64,000 nt of DNA from Flaccisagitta enflata (GCA_965153355.1 OZ231127.1:17050001-17114000), one strand, 5' to 3'; positions 37,122-49,147 are shown, numbered from the stretch's first letter. Numbers and translations are program-made. Notes: generated from the letters alone by a model not told the origin.

Positions 37122-37354
37122 TCAAACTTGTCAGAATTTCACCAGGATTATCAATTTGCAGGGCTCATTCTATTTGGTGAAAGTTGGATTTTTGCCGACT
37201 TGGTAGCAGGACAGTCGGCTATAATTTTAACAACCAGTTGTTGTTTATAGCCTGCTGATTGATAACAGTAGGTTGGATCGAAACCAACAGAGTCAGCTCT
37301 CTACCTATTTTGTTTTGTCCACTGACTGTCAAGGAGGAAAAGAAGGAATTTGGT

Positions 37355-37359
37355 TGGAA

Positions 37360-37438
<79 letters not shown>

Positions 37439-37493
37439 CAAGAAAGAAAGAAAGAAAGAAAAGAGAAAGAAAGAAAGAAAGATAGAAAGAAAA

Positions 37494-37549
<56 letters not shown>

Positions 37550-37602
37550 AACAAACAAACAAACAAAGAAACAAACAAACAAACAAACAAACAAACAAAT
37601 GA
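37355..37602. repeat. (AAAG)n then (AAAC)n microsatellite
   Basis: A GAAA run with few interruptions (to about 37550) passes into CAAA units. Lys-Glu-Arg and Phe-Leu-Ser frames are artefacts. Confidence 0.97.
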
Positions 37603-37940
37603 ATAAGGAAAGAATGATGAATGTCAGAATTGATCTTTACTTTATTTCCTCGTCTCCTTCTCTTATTTCACCTTTCTCCTCATCATGGTCTACTTCTTTT
37701 CTCTCTTCTAAAAAGGAAAAGCGGCGCACCTGCCGTACAGGTTGAAGAAAGACGCCTGTTGCTTTCGCAATTGCACGCACAAGCACGCGCACGCATTTTT
37801 GAGCGCACACGCACATTTGCCCACGAAGAGTGACGTCCGCCTCGGCGCTCTTACGACCTTTCCCTCGCGACCTTTGGGCGCCGTCGTCGTTCGGTGACCG
37901 GCGCTCCTCCCGCGCCTTCTCACCGCTCGGCGTAGCTCTC
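37603..37940. other. unassigned DNA
   Basis: No gene recognised. The right part is GC-richer with CACGCGCACGCA words. Confidence 0.3.
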
Positions 37941-37944
37941 TCAC

Positions 37945-38310
37945 AGTCAGCGGCGTCGGCAGTCGGCAGTCAGTAGTCGGCAGTCAGTGGTCGGCATCGG
38001 TGTCGGCGTCGGCAGCGGTGTCGGTGTCGGCAGTCGGCGTCGGTGTCGGTGTCGGCCGTCAGCATTGGTGTCGGCAGTCGGTAGTCGGCAGTCAGTGTCA
38101 GCAGTCGGCAGTTGGTATCAATGACGGCGTGGGCATCGGCGTGGGTGTTGGTGTCGGCAGTTGGCAGTCGGCAGTTGGTATCAGCATTGGTGTCGGCGGC
38201 ATCGGTATTGGCATTGGCATTAGGTGTTGACGTTGGTGTCGGCAGTCGGTGTCGGCCGTCGGTATCGGCATTGGCGTCGGCATCGGCGTCGGTTTCGGCG
38301 TTGGTAGGGC
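37945..38310. repeat. GTCGGC/GTCGGT hexamer-type repeats
   Basis: Degenerate repeats of GGCAGTCGGCAGTC, GGTGTCGGC and GGCATCGGC. The period is a multiple of three, which keeps several frames open. Confidence 0.9.
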
Positions 38311-38399
38311 GCCTTCCGTTCTCGTCATTGATTGTTTTCCATTTGACTTGTTTCCCATTTCGGTGGGGAAATGGACGTTGATTATCACAAACTGGGCTG

Positions 38400-39118
38400 C
38401 GAAAGTGGTCAACACATACATCACAAACAGGGATATGAAAGGGAAACCCTGTATCACAAACAGAGTTGCGCAAGTGGTCGACACAGATATCACAAACAGG
38501 ACTGCGAAAGTGGTCAACACAAATATCACAAACAGGGATATGAAAGTGGTAAACCCTGTATCAGAAACAGAGTTGCGCAAGTGGTCAACACAGATATCAC
38601 AAACAAAGTTGCGCAAGTGGTCAACACAGATATTACGAACAGGGCTGCGAAAGTGGTTAACACAAATATCAAAAACAAAGTTGCGCAAGTGGTCAACACA
38701 GATATCACAAACAGGACTGCAAAAGTGGTCAACACAAATATCACAAACAAAGTTGCGCAAGTGGTCAACACAGATATTACAAACAGGGCTGCAAAAGTGG
38801 TTAACACAAATATCAAAAACAGAGTTGCACAGGTGGCCAACACAGATATTACTAACAGGGCAGCAAAAATGGTCAACACAATTGTCACAATCAGGGATGT
38901 GAAAGTGGTAAACACAAATATCATAATCAGGGATGTGAAAGTGGTCAACACAGATATCACACAAAGGGCAGCAAAATTGGTCAATACAATTGTCACAATC
39001 AGGGATGTGAAAGTGGTAAACGCAAGTATCACAAACAGAGTTGCGCAAGTGGTCAACACAGATATAACAAACGGAGATGTAAAAGAGGTCAATGAAAATA
39101 TTACAAACAGGGCTATTT
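38400..39118. repeat. 36-bp minisatellite, ~20 units, open on both strands
   Basis: Units of GTGGTCAACACAGATATCAC plus AAACAGRGYTGCGMAA repeat about 20 times. Two forms (GTTGCGCAA with CAGATATC; GCTGCGAAA with CAAATATC) tend to alternate, giving a ~72-bp higher-order unit. Since 36 is twelve codons, frames stay open on the plus strand (38371-39120, twelve-residue repeat VAQVVNTDITNR) and the minus strand (38098-39138, Cys-rich repeat with CDICVDH). No conserved domain, signal or splice evidence supports either as a gene. Confidence 0.9.
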
Positions 39119-39257
39119 GAGAGGATACTTGATATCACAAACAGAGCTACCCGTGAGCATGCAGGATATTACAATCAAGGATGTACAAGTGGAGGTGAAA
39201 TATAATAAGCAGGACTGCTAATGTGGATATTGCGATGAAATATTGTGTTGCTTTGCT

Positions 39258-39469
<212 letters not shown>

Positions 39470-39579
39470 TTCCTCATACAAACAAAGGCAATCGTAAGGT
39501 GATGTTGACAATCTCGTTTCATCTCGGTCTTTCTTTCCAAGGACTCTTCTCACACATTCACGCCTCATTACCCTACATA

Positions 39580-40014
39580 TCACCGAATGACAAACAATAT
39601 CACCAAATGACAAACAATGTCATCAAATGAAAAACAATTACACCAATGACAAACAATGTCACTGAATGACAAACAATATCATCTAATGACAGACAATATC
39701 ACTGAATGACAAACAATATCACCGAATGACAGAAAATATCACCAAATGACAAACAATATCACCGAATGAATGACAAAATCACCGAATGACAGGCAATGTC
39801 ACCAAATGTCAACCAATATCACCGAATGACAAACAATATCACCACATGGCAAACAATATCACCGAATGACAAACAATATCACCAAATGATAGACAATATT
39901 ACCGAATGACAGACAATATCACCAAATGACAAACAAAATCGCCGAATGACAAACAATATCACCAAATGACAGACAATATTACCGAATGACAGTCGATATT
40001 ACCGAATAACAGAC
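39580..40014. repeat. 20-bp minisatellite, ~21 units
   Basis: Units of CACCRAATGACAAACAATAT with G/A alternation at the fifth position and occasional AGACAATATT variants. Confidence 0.95.
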
Positions 40015-40293
40015 GAGCGCTCTCTAGCAACCATCCGTAGTAATACTTTCTCTGCCTGAAGAATCTTTTTTTTTTCTTTTTGTAACTCAAAGAAATTGTT
40101 TTTGTTTTTTTTTCGGATAAACAATGCCCCACCACATTGAAAGTAAATCAATTTTAGCCATACAACGGCATAAAGAGGGATGGACTTAAGATGCAAATTT
40201 CTTATATTCAATGGCAATCCTACACATCCTTGATATTGAACAAAATGTCTGACGCTTTGCAAGTCTTTTGTTACAATGTTTTGTTACGTAAGC
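40015..40293. other. unassigned DNA
   Basis: Nothing recognised. Confidence 0.3.
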
Positions 40294-40400
40294 ACACAGC
40301 AAAAAACACACATTATTGACATTATGTTGTGTATTGCCATGTGAGGACACAGCAAAAAACACACATTATTGACATTATGTTGTGTATTGCCATGTGAGGA
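40294..40400. repeat. perfect 53-bp tandem duplication
   Basis: ACACAGCAAAAAACACACAT to GCCATGTGAGG is repeated immediately with no difference that I can see. Confidence 0.95.
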
Positions 40401-40416
40401 CAAACATGCGACAGAA

Positions 40417-40593
<177 letters not shown>

Positions 40594-40779
40594 GTCCCAC
40601 ACACAATTCTCTATATGTTTCTCCCTTAACTTTGGCACTAACCTACAGAGAGAGAAAGACAGAACTAGTGTCGACGCAGTTCAAAACATGGGGACACAGA
40701 GGAATAGAGAGGATGGGGGAGAGAGAATCCTTCATGCAACCATCTCTGATTTACCTGTTGCTTGAGACAGACAGACTTT

Positions 40780-41023
40780 GGGCGTGTTTCTAGTGAAGAT
40801 GAAAAACGCGTTTGGTTCCGTGAAACGCGTTTACAGCATGAACACATATCTAAGAATTGCAACTGTCCCACGAGGGAGTGAGCAAAGTGAGTGAGCGAGC
40901 CCATGAATACATCGAGCGAGCCTAGCGCTGCGCACCGAGTGAGCGGAGTGAGCGGTGCAAACGTACGTAGCGCGTGACCGAGTTGCCTGTTAAAAATGCG
41001 ATTGTCTTTGACTAGAAACGCCC
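40780..41023. mobile_element. TIR element, GGGCGYGTTTCTA family (244 bp)
   Basis: It starts GGGCGTGTTTCTAGTGAAGA and ends GACTAGAAACGCCC. The interior includes GAGGGAGTGAGCAAAGTGAG, the inverse of the CTCACTTCGCTCACTCCCTC part of the copy at 30679. Confidence 0.75.
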
Positions 41024-41665
41024 TCAAAAAGCAAAAAAAAAAAGCACCTCAAGAAACAACAAATGGGAAAAGTGGTAATCCATCACGTTTCCTGAGGCAT
41101 CCCATTCGCTCCATAATTCATTACGTTTGACAAAAATTGCAATATTTTTTCTCTTTCTATTTCCAGTTGATTGATATTTATTGGCGATGAAACCGCGTGA
41201 AAAAAAAATGTCCATATATATCAAATATATTCACTTGACTGTTTTTGTCTAGACAGCAAATATCCTTTTTTTTCATGGCTTTGTTTGGTTTAATGAACTC
41301 AACTCATTAGTCTGTCATTCAGTTCTTTATGGTCAACTAACGGTCAAACCTTTTACTTTCTCCCCTTGAAAGTCTTTTTTCTTTTTATCCATATTGGCAC
41401 AACAACATACATAGCAGAGATAGAAGATAAGATATCTTCTCCTTTCGCAACTTGATCTCTTTTTTTTTTCTTTTTTCATTCTCAAATACATGACGGTATC
41501 ATGGTTTGAGAAATGCTGTCGCCGGCGGCTGGGTCTTCCCAACTAATCCCAGATTTTGTTCCTTTGCTTGATCCATCACGTTTGAGCTAAGCCCGCAGAC
41601 ATGACCCATATGACACATCAAAACTTTGTTTTCCTCCGTCGATTGAACTTGCCTTCATGAAAGAA
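41024..41665. other. unassigned DNA
   Basis: Nothing recognised. Confidence 0.3.
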
Positions 41666-41894
41666 ACAAGCCCGACCGGGCAACGATGCGTCCGGGCTGT
41701 GTCTCAGCGTGTATTGATCATGTGACATATTGGAGAGACAGATGGATGAACAGACGGGTGAAAAGACTCTCAAAACATGATGGTTGATCATTTGTTTCAT
41801 TGGGTGCGTTTCTACTCAGAGCCACAAACACGTTTTTCAAGTAGGTTTTACAATTTGCGATTTTAACAACCCTCATCCAGAAAAAAACATTGGC

Positions 41895-41985
41895 TTCTTG
41901 CAGGGATTGAACCCACGCTCAAAAGTAGTTTAAACTATTGAATTTTAAACCTTCGCCTTAACCACCTGCGCCACTGATACTCTCC
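41895..41985 (-). ncRNA. tRNA-like sequence (pol III A and B boxes)
   Basis: Minus strand: the A-box-like TGGCGCAGGTGGTTAAGGC (at about 41955-41973) is followed by the B-box-like GGTTCAATCCC (41903-41913), with a T-stem that pairs using wobbles. The would-be acceptor ends (GTATCAG and AAGAAGCC) do not pair, so it is tRNA-derived rather than a working tRNA gene. Confidence 0.5.
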
Positions 41986-42121
41986 CACATCAGCCAAAAA
42001 ATTTTTCTGGTGAACTTGTTTAATAGAGAGGCAATAAGATAGCCATTACAGAACTGAGCCCCCATAAAGTGATCCAAAGTTGTAAAAATAAGGCCACCAA
42101 AATTCCACTGATTTGACTGAT

Positions 42122-42228
42122 TGTCCTACTGGCGTGGTTGGTAAGGGCACTGACTTCAGAGTGAAGAAAGTTATCTTCATCAGGCAACTTGGAGTGGGTT
42201 CGATTCTACCTTGTGCCCCCACCTTTTT
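42122..42228 (+). ncRNA. tRNA-like sequence (pol III A and B boxes)
   Basis: Plus strand: A-box-like TGGCGTGGTTGGTAAGGGC (from about 42130), B-box-like GGTTCGATTCT (from about 42198) and a T5 run (42224-42228) that could act as a pol III terminator. A clean cloverleaf is not apparent. It is the counterpart of the minus-strand unit in the other arm. Confidence 0.5.
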
Positions 42229-42506
42229 CCAGGAAGAGTGAGGTAAAATCGCGATTTGCAAAACCCACATTAGGATCGCGTTTGTGTCTTTGAGTAGAAA
42301 CACACCCACTGTCGGATCTCACCGTGGCCAAAAACAGCCGAGAAACGAAGTTTTTGCACAGGTGTTACGGACGGACCGACGGACGGACCGACGGACGGAC
42401 CGAAGGACCGACGGACGGACAGACCCTCTTATAGAGATGCGTTCCTGACGGACGCATCTAAAAAAATGGTTCTGCTTTCTTTTTTCTCATGTCTGCTATC
42501 TTCTTC

Positions 42507-42670
42507 TTTTTTAGTTGCGGACACGCAACTCTATAAGAGCCTTTGTCCGTCCGTCGGCCCGTCCGTCGGTCCGTTGGTCCGTGAACACGAGTCGAAAAGT
42601 GTGAAAACGCGCATTTCCGCCCCTGCCCACCCATCCGCAACTGGTATTGGCCGTGTTTCCGGCCTTGTTT
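42507..42670 (+). mobile_element. hairpin-ended GTCN element, compact copy (~164 bp)
   Basis: TTTTTTAG leads into the hairpin AGTTGCG-GACA-CGCAACT (42513-42530), CTATAAGAGCCTTTG, a TCCGTCCGTCGGCCCGTCC tract, CCCCTGCCCACCCATCCGC, and ends GTTTCCGGCCTTGTTTC. This is the shortest copy with both ends. Confidence 0.85.
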
Positions 42671-42717
42671 CAAGTTACTTCGTTTCTGCCCCTCTTTCTG
42701 CCCCTCTTCTGCTTTTT

Positions 42718-43172
42718 GGGCAGCGGCCCCGAAGGGGCCGATGACCTATGCTTTCACATAGGGGGAAATTTCTCCTTTTCCTTCAGTGTACCCCTCCCCC
42801 CCGGTATTGAGGCTCAAATCCCAGTCTAAAGGCTCAAATCCCAGTCTGGAGGCTCAAATCCCAGTCTCGAGGCTCAAATCCCAGTCTCGAGGCTCAAATC
42901 CCAGTCTCGAGGCTCATATCCCAATCTCAAGGCTTTAATCCGAATCTCGAGGCTCAAATCCCATACTCTAGGCTCAAATCCTAGTCTCGAGGCTCAAATC
43001 CCAGTTTCGAGGCTCAAATCCTAGTCTTGAGGCTCAAATCCCAGTCTCAAAGCTCAAATCCTAGCCTCAAGGCTTAAATCCTAGCCCCGAGGGTCACATC
43101 CCAGACTGTAGGCTCACATCCCAGCTGCAGTAAAAACAGCATAGGTCATCGGCCCCTTCGGGGCCGCTGCCC
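42718..43172. mobile_element. perfect 35-bp inverted repeats around a 16-unit minisatellite
   Basis: The left repeat (42718-42752) begins GGGCAGCGGCCCCGAAGGGG and ends GATGACCTATGCT; the right repeat (43138-43172) is its exact inverse over 35 bases. Each contains the hairpin GGCCCCTTCGGGGCC, which closes on a C(UUCG)G tetraloop when transcribed on the appropriate strand. Between them, 42811-43130 is exactly sixteen 20-bp units (GGCTCAAATCCCAGTCTCGA). No coding capacity. I do not recognise the family. Confidence 0.85.
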
Positions 43173-43383
43173 CTCTAACCAACTCACACCCACATGAACT
43201 CACATAGGGGCATCGGGTACCGCTGACCATCTAACGCTTTTGCGACTATTTTTTTTTACTTCTTTTTTTGTTACTTCCTGTCTGCCCCTCTTCCGTTATT
43301 AGCTACTTATTTTATGGCATTAGCGTAATGGTTTGTTTAAAAAAAAACATAAACATTGCAAAAAAATATTATCAGTGTATCTA

Positions 43384-43450
43384 AGCAAGGCCGGATACCT
43401 AAAAATCTTGGTCGGTTGTGGATGGGTAGGGGCAGTGACGTATGAGGTAG
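43384..43450 (-). mobile_element. hairpin-ended GTCN element, end fragment
   Basis: CAAGGCCGGATACCTAAAAA followed by GGTTGTGGATGGGTAGGGGC matches the non-hairpin end of the family; no hairpin or GTCN tract follows. Confidence 0.6.
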
Positions 43451-43558
43451 GTCTGCCATCCTGGTAATCAAAATTAATATTCCCAATGCATGAATGCAGG
43501 TGTAGACCCTGACTTTTTTGGCCGCTGCACCTTTCACCACCAAATCCCCTCACTCACT

Positions 43559-44535
43559 TAACTATGGCAAAAAAAAAAACCAAACAACTTTTCAGAGAGC
43601 AAAAAAGTATGAAGATGTTGGCCAATTTGCATAAAATTTACAGTGAATGATAACCATGATATGGACTATGTCTGGTTAAAATTTCATCAAAATCCGTTGA
43701 AAACTTTAGCCGTTATCACGTTTTTACTGAAGTCACCTCTTTTTTGGACTGCCAGAGATGACGTTTATCCTAAATCAAAATATTACCATTTTTAGTAAAA
43801 TTGGCATTGTGCAAAAAGTTTTGGGAGTTTTGTCATGATTTTTGAACTGTAGTCTGATAGTAATATTTACTAATACTAGGCAAAATTCGCATCTACTCAG
43901 ATAAAGTCTAGTGGGGTAGATATTGGTTGATTGAAAGCTTGCTCAGGATAAGAAATATTCTGCTACCTGTTAGAATATTTTTGCAATTTGGGGGACTAAA
44001 AATGCTTCAATCTTCACAAAAATTTTACTGGAGATGAATCATATGTATAAAAGTTACCAGTTAAAAAATCATGATAATTGGTAAAAAACTCTGGCCTTAG
44101 CATCGATTTATATTTTAGATTTCATCTTCATTTACTTCATTCTAAAAACCACAAAAAAAGTTTTAGAAAACTTGCTGTTTCTGCTAAAATAATTGGAGTT
44201 TTGTAATGAAATTTTTATCACGGCCTGCTTACACTGTGGTTTACTTCCACTTAAAATTTCATCAAAATCGGACTAGATTCAGTATGGTTTTTTTAAGTTT
44301 GTTTATTGATTCTTAGTAAATTCTTATGTGTGTACATTGAATTTCTGATCTTCTGACAAGCACTTTTAAAAAATCTATAATTCTCAAACTATTCAGAGCA
44401 GGCCATTGATTTTTTCAGTGATGCTTAATGATACTAAAAAGTAACTTCAGTAAAAATTTCAGCACACTGGGTGAATTTTCAAAGGATTTATGAGCAATAG
44501 AAGTAGCTGTTTGGTTTTTTTTTTTGCCATAGTTA
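43559..44535. mobile_element. TIR element, ACTATGGCAAAAAA ends (~977 bp)
   Basis: The left end reads AACTATGGCAAAAAAAAAAA then CCAAACA; the right end is the inverse (TGTTTGGTTTTTTTTTTTGC then CATAGTT). A TA can be drawn on both outer sides. The interior is AT-rich with two same-direction copies of TAAAATTTCATCAAAATC and has no open frame of note. The flanks outside both ends also share CACCAAATCCCCTCA. Confidence 0.65.
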
Positions 44536-44777
44536 GGGTACACCGGCCATTCAACGACTTTAACACCATTTGCCTTAGTCATAAACTAACCACCAAATCC
44601 CCTCATTCTCCTAGGGCACCGCTGACCATTCAACGTCTTTACCTCTATTTCCCTTTTGTCATCCACTTCCTCCTTTTATTTATCTCTTTTTTTTTCTTAC
44701 TTTTCTTTTTGCTTTTTCTTGCTTTTGTGTTTTTGTTTGTTGGACGTGTCTTTCTTCCAACGGTTTTTCTCTATCAA

Positions 44778-45485
<708 letters not shown>

Positions 45486-45496
45486 TCTTGGTGTGT

Positions 45497-46583
<1,087 letters not shown>

Positions 46584-46809
46584 AACAAGTGACGCACGGT
46601 CACAATTTCGTTGCGGACGGTCGGGCAGGGGCGTTCAACCCCCATCCTCCCCCCCTCCCACACACACACACAAACATTCATAAACAGTATCTAAAACGCT
46701 CGTTTTTCCACTTTTTGACTAGATCATTATGGAACGACGAATGGACTGGCTGACGGACCGACGGATGGACAAAGCCTCTTATACCGTAGACTTTCGTGTC
46801 CGCAACTAA
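46584..46809 (-). mobile_element. hairpin-ended GTCN element, AACAAGTG subfamily
   Basis: AACAAGTGACGCACGGTCAC, ACAATTTCGTTGCGGACGG, GGGCAGGGGC, CCACTTTTTGACTAG, GACGGACCGACGGATGGAC, AAGCCTCTTATA, then a decayed terminal hairpin ending CCGCAACTAA. Confidence 0.75.
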
Positions 46810-46954
46810 TACCAGTGGCTGTCGCCAAAAGATGTGAATTGCAGGTGTTAAGATACACTGTTTCTTTATATGATAAGGTATAAAAGGAAGTATTGCAAAA
46901 GTAAGTAAGAAAGAGGACAAAACATGAAAAACAGTATAAACAACAAACTTTTAC

Positions 46955-47170
46955 TGAGGTGGGAAAACAGCATGAATTATGAGCTTGCATAGTGAGGAAA
47001 AATGGCACAAACCAAAACTCTGTATTCTAAGGGATTAATGGCATGATTCAACACCTGTTTGTTCAGGAAAAATGGTTATAACTAAGACCCTGTATTGTAA
47101 GGGAAAAACGGCATGAACCAAAACCTTATATGGTGAGGGAAAAACGGCATGAACTAAAACCTATTTCTTG
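46955..47170. repeat. degenerate ~36-bp tandem repeat
   Basis: About six units with the words GTAAGGGAAAAACGGCATGA and ACCAAAACCTTATA; the last two are most alike. Confidence 0.6.
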
Positions 47171-48210
47171 CTAATAGAAGAAAAAAAAAACCAATGGGAA
47201 TAGATACAGTGAATTGCTTAACGCAATTTGCAAAAAAAGTGCTTACCATGATACTTATGATATAGCAATTTTGATCTTGTATACATGCAAATTTCCTACC
47301 AAAATTTTCATTTCATATATTACATATATTACTTTTTATGTAAAGTAATGTTGTCCAACTCATATACATGTGCATATACATATACATGTATAAACAGTAA
47401 ACTATTGCTTATAAATACGACTTCTCACCTAGCGAAATTCTAGCACACTCTGAGTAGAGTTTAAGAAAAATACTTCTTCACTTTTTCTTTTACAAATGAT
47501 GATCTATTTTAGTACAACGACATCCTCTAGTACACAGATTTCCTCCTAGACATGCCCCATTCGAGCGCAACAATTCATTCTGCTATGATCTCTCGTGGTT
47601 GTCTCTCACTGGGCGTTATCTGGTTGGTAGGCGTGATCTGCCAGCGGCGTTATCTTCAAGTGGGCGTAGTCGCCCGCGACGTTATCTGTGGCGGGCGTGG
47701 TCATTCCACGGGGCAACACAAAACTAGGTCAAATTACGATTTTGATCCTCATTAAAAGAAAAGTCGGTTAAGCTATTCTCTTTTTTCTCTTTTCCCCATT
47801 TCTCCTCCATTTTCTTGATTTCCTCGCTCTGGCAGCCACATTCTACCTATTCTCTCATACAATTGAACCGCGCAACAACATTGGTGAAAGGGACTATAAT
47901 TTCATGTCCATTACAGGCTGATTTACGTTACTTCTGGCCCAAGAGTCCTTCATGGGGTGGGGGGGGGGAAATGTATCTTTGTTTCTGCATCTCCTACATT
48001 TCTTACTCTAACCCGAATCCAAATCTCCTCCACCACTCGGCTCCACTATGGTTCACTTTTTATACCCTCCACTGGCTGAAATGTTTGATCCATCTCACTC
48101 GTCGGCTCTTATTTCAAAATTACGCGCCTTCCTTCCTCCAGCTTCCTTCCTCCAGCTCTTCCATTTTTTTAACGCATGTCCTTTCATGATGTAATAAATT
48201 TCTAGCTTTA
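47171..48210. other. unassigned DNA
   Basis: No gene recognised. GGGCGTTATCTGG/GGGCGTAGTCG words recur at 47605-47700. A short TIR-like word TTGAACCGCGCAACAACATT lies near 47864. Confidence 0.3.
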
Positions 48211-48455
48211 TTTTTAGTTGCAGACACGCAACTCTACAAGAGGCTTTGTCCGTCCATCGGTCTGTCCGTTTGTCCATCGGTCCGTCGGCCCGTTGGTCCG
48301 TCAGTCGGGGGTCATCGAGTTGAAATGTGGGAGAACGAGCGTTTTTGATACTTTTTGTGTATGCTTTAAAGTTGGGGGTGGGTTGGGGTGTAGATTGGGG
48401 TTGGATGCCCCTGCCCACCCGTCCACAACGATATTGTGACCCCTCTCCACTTGTT
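48211..48455 (+). mobile_element. hairpin-ended GTCN element, AACAAGTG subfamily
   Basis: TTTTTAGTTGCAGACACGCA (terminal hairpin AGTTGC/GCAACT), CTCTACAAGAGGCTTTG, a TCCGTCCATCGGTC tract, CCCTGCCCACCCGTCC, ACAACGATATTGTGACCCC and the end CCACTTGTTC. Confidence 0.85.
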
Positions 48456-48499
48456 CAGGTTCCCTTTCTCGGTCTATTCCCCAAAAACGTAAATAGAAT

Positions 48500-48625
48500 C
48501 ACGTCACTATACAATGTTTCTTTTTACCCCATCATCCCCCCTCCACTCCATACGTTGTAATACACGTCACTATACAATGTTGCTTTTTACCCCATCACCC
48601 TCCGCCACTCTATAAGTTGTAACAC
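48500..48625. repeat. 63-bp tandem duplication
   Basis: ACGTCACTATACAATGTTTC at 48501 recurs at 48564 with small changes, followed in both by TTTTTACCCCATCA. Confidence 0.85.
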
Positions 48626-48740
48626 ATCCCACCAAATTGGTTTCCGATGATGAACCTCAAAAAGAAAAAAGGGAACAGTTAAAAAAGTAGGGAAGCAAAA
48701 CAGAAAGATAGAAGTTGTAACATTAGGATCAACAGCCAAT

Positions 48741-48916
48741 TTAAAGTCGCGACTCTATAATCCGCTTTATCCGTCAATCGTCCGGTTAGTCACACTATAC
48801 TTTTTTTATGATTTTTTCCTTGACCTTGCTGCTTTGGCCCAAAAAGTCTTGTGAACCCAAATATAGCCCCTGCCCACCCGCACATGACTTAGGTAGCCAT
48901 GTATCCGGCCTTGTTT
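48741..48916 (+). mobile_element. hairpin-ended GTCN element, loop-less hairpin
   Basis: AGTCGCGACT is all that remains of the terminal hairpin; then CTATAATCCGCTTTATC, GTCAATCGTCCGG, GCCCCTGCCCACCCGCAC, AGGTAGCCATGTATCCGGCC and TTGTTTT. Confidence 0.8.
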
Positions 48917-48954
48917 TATTCAATATCAGATAGATTTTTATTTTTTTATTTTTT

Positions 48955-49147
48955 CTATACACGGCTACCAAAGTCACGTGCAAGTGGGTAGGGGCAGTGA
49001 TAGAAAAGGCTAACTAAATATTTGGGCAGAAGCAGAATCAAACACAGTTTGTAATGTAAATGCCGAAAAAGCTAACAGTGACAGACCAACGGACCAATCA
49101 ACTAACTGACAAAGCCGGTTATAGAGTTGCATGCACGCAACTAAAAA
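48955..49147 (-). mobile_element. hairpin-ended GTCN element
   Basis: The left part has ACACGGCTACCAAAGTCACG and AGTGGGTAGGGGCAGTG; the right part has GACCAACGGACCAATC, AAGCCGGTTATAGAG and the hairpin AGTTGC-ATGCAC-GCAACT (49125-49142), then AAAAA. It lies tail to tail with the preceding plus-strand copy. Confidence 0.8.

Larger units (their letters stand above)
35015..37328. mobile_element. TIR palindrome, CAGTCAGTGG family, invaded by two other elements
   Basis: Left part 35015-35300 and right part 37120-37328 together match the 526-bp element at 28953-29478, including both CAGTCAGTGGACAAAAC ends. They are interrupted by a hairpin-ended element (35301-35493) and a retrotransposon fragment (35515-37119). 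A 21-base remnant of the host element (CATATAAAAGTATAGGTTGT) survives between the two insertions. Confidence 0.9.
41802..42308. mobile_element. foldback element with a tRNA-like sequence in each arm (507 bp)
   Basis: The ends are GGGTGCGTTTCTACTCAGAG and its inverse (CTTTGAGTAGAAACACACCC). Inverted similarity continues for about 110 bp per arm, through TTGCGATTTTAAC/GTAAAATCGCGATTTGCAA, into tRNA-like segments annotated separately. The tRNA-like units point outward from the centre. No protein-coding capacity. Termini resemble the GGGCGYGTTTCTA family. Confidence 0.75.
41666..42465 (-). mobile_element. hairpin-ended GTCN element split by a palindrome
   Basis: The first part (41666-41801: ACAAGCCCGACC, GAGAGACAGATGGATGAACA, GATGGTTGATCATTTG) matches the body at 26463-26676. 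The last part (about 42355-42465) has the GACGGACGGACCGACGG tract, CCCTCTTATAGAG and the same AGATGCGT/ACGCATCT hairpin (42436-42460). Between them sits the palindrome 41802-42308. That both parts were one copy is inferred from this colinearity; 42309-42355 has no match in the other copy. Confidence 0.6.

Noticed and set aside
37708-37944. Arg-rich 78-codon minus-strand frame as a gene
   Set aside because: GC-rich composition alone explains it; no motif or neighbouring exon is recognisable.
38400-39118. CRISPR array because of ~36-bp repeats
   Set aside because: Repeats are contiguous with no unique spacers.
41895-42228. Functional tRNA genes
   Set aside because: A and B boxes are visible but acceptor stems do not pair and no clean cloverleaf forms; kept as tRNA-like only.
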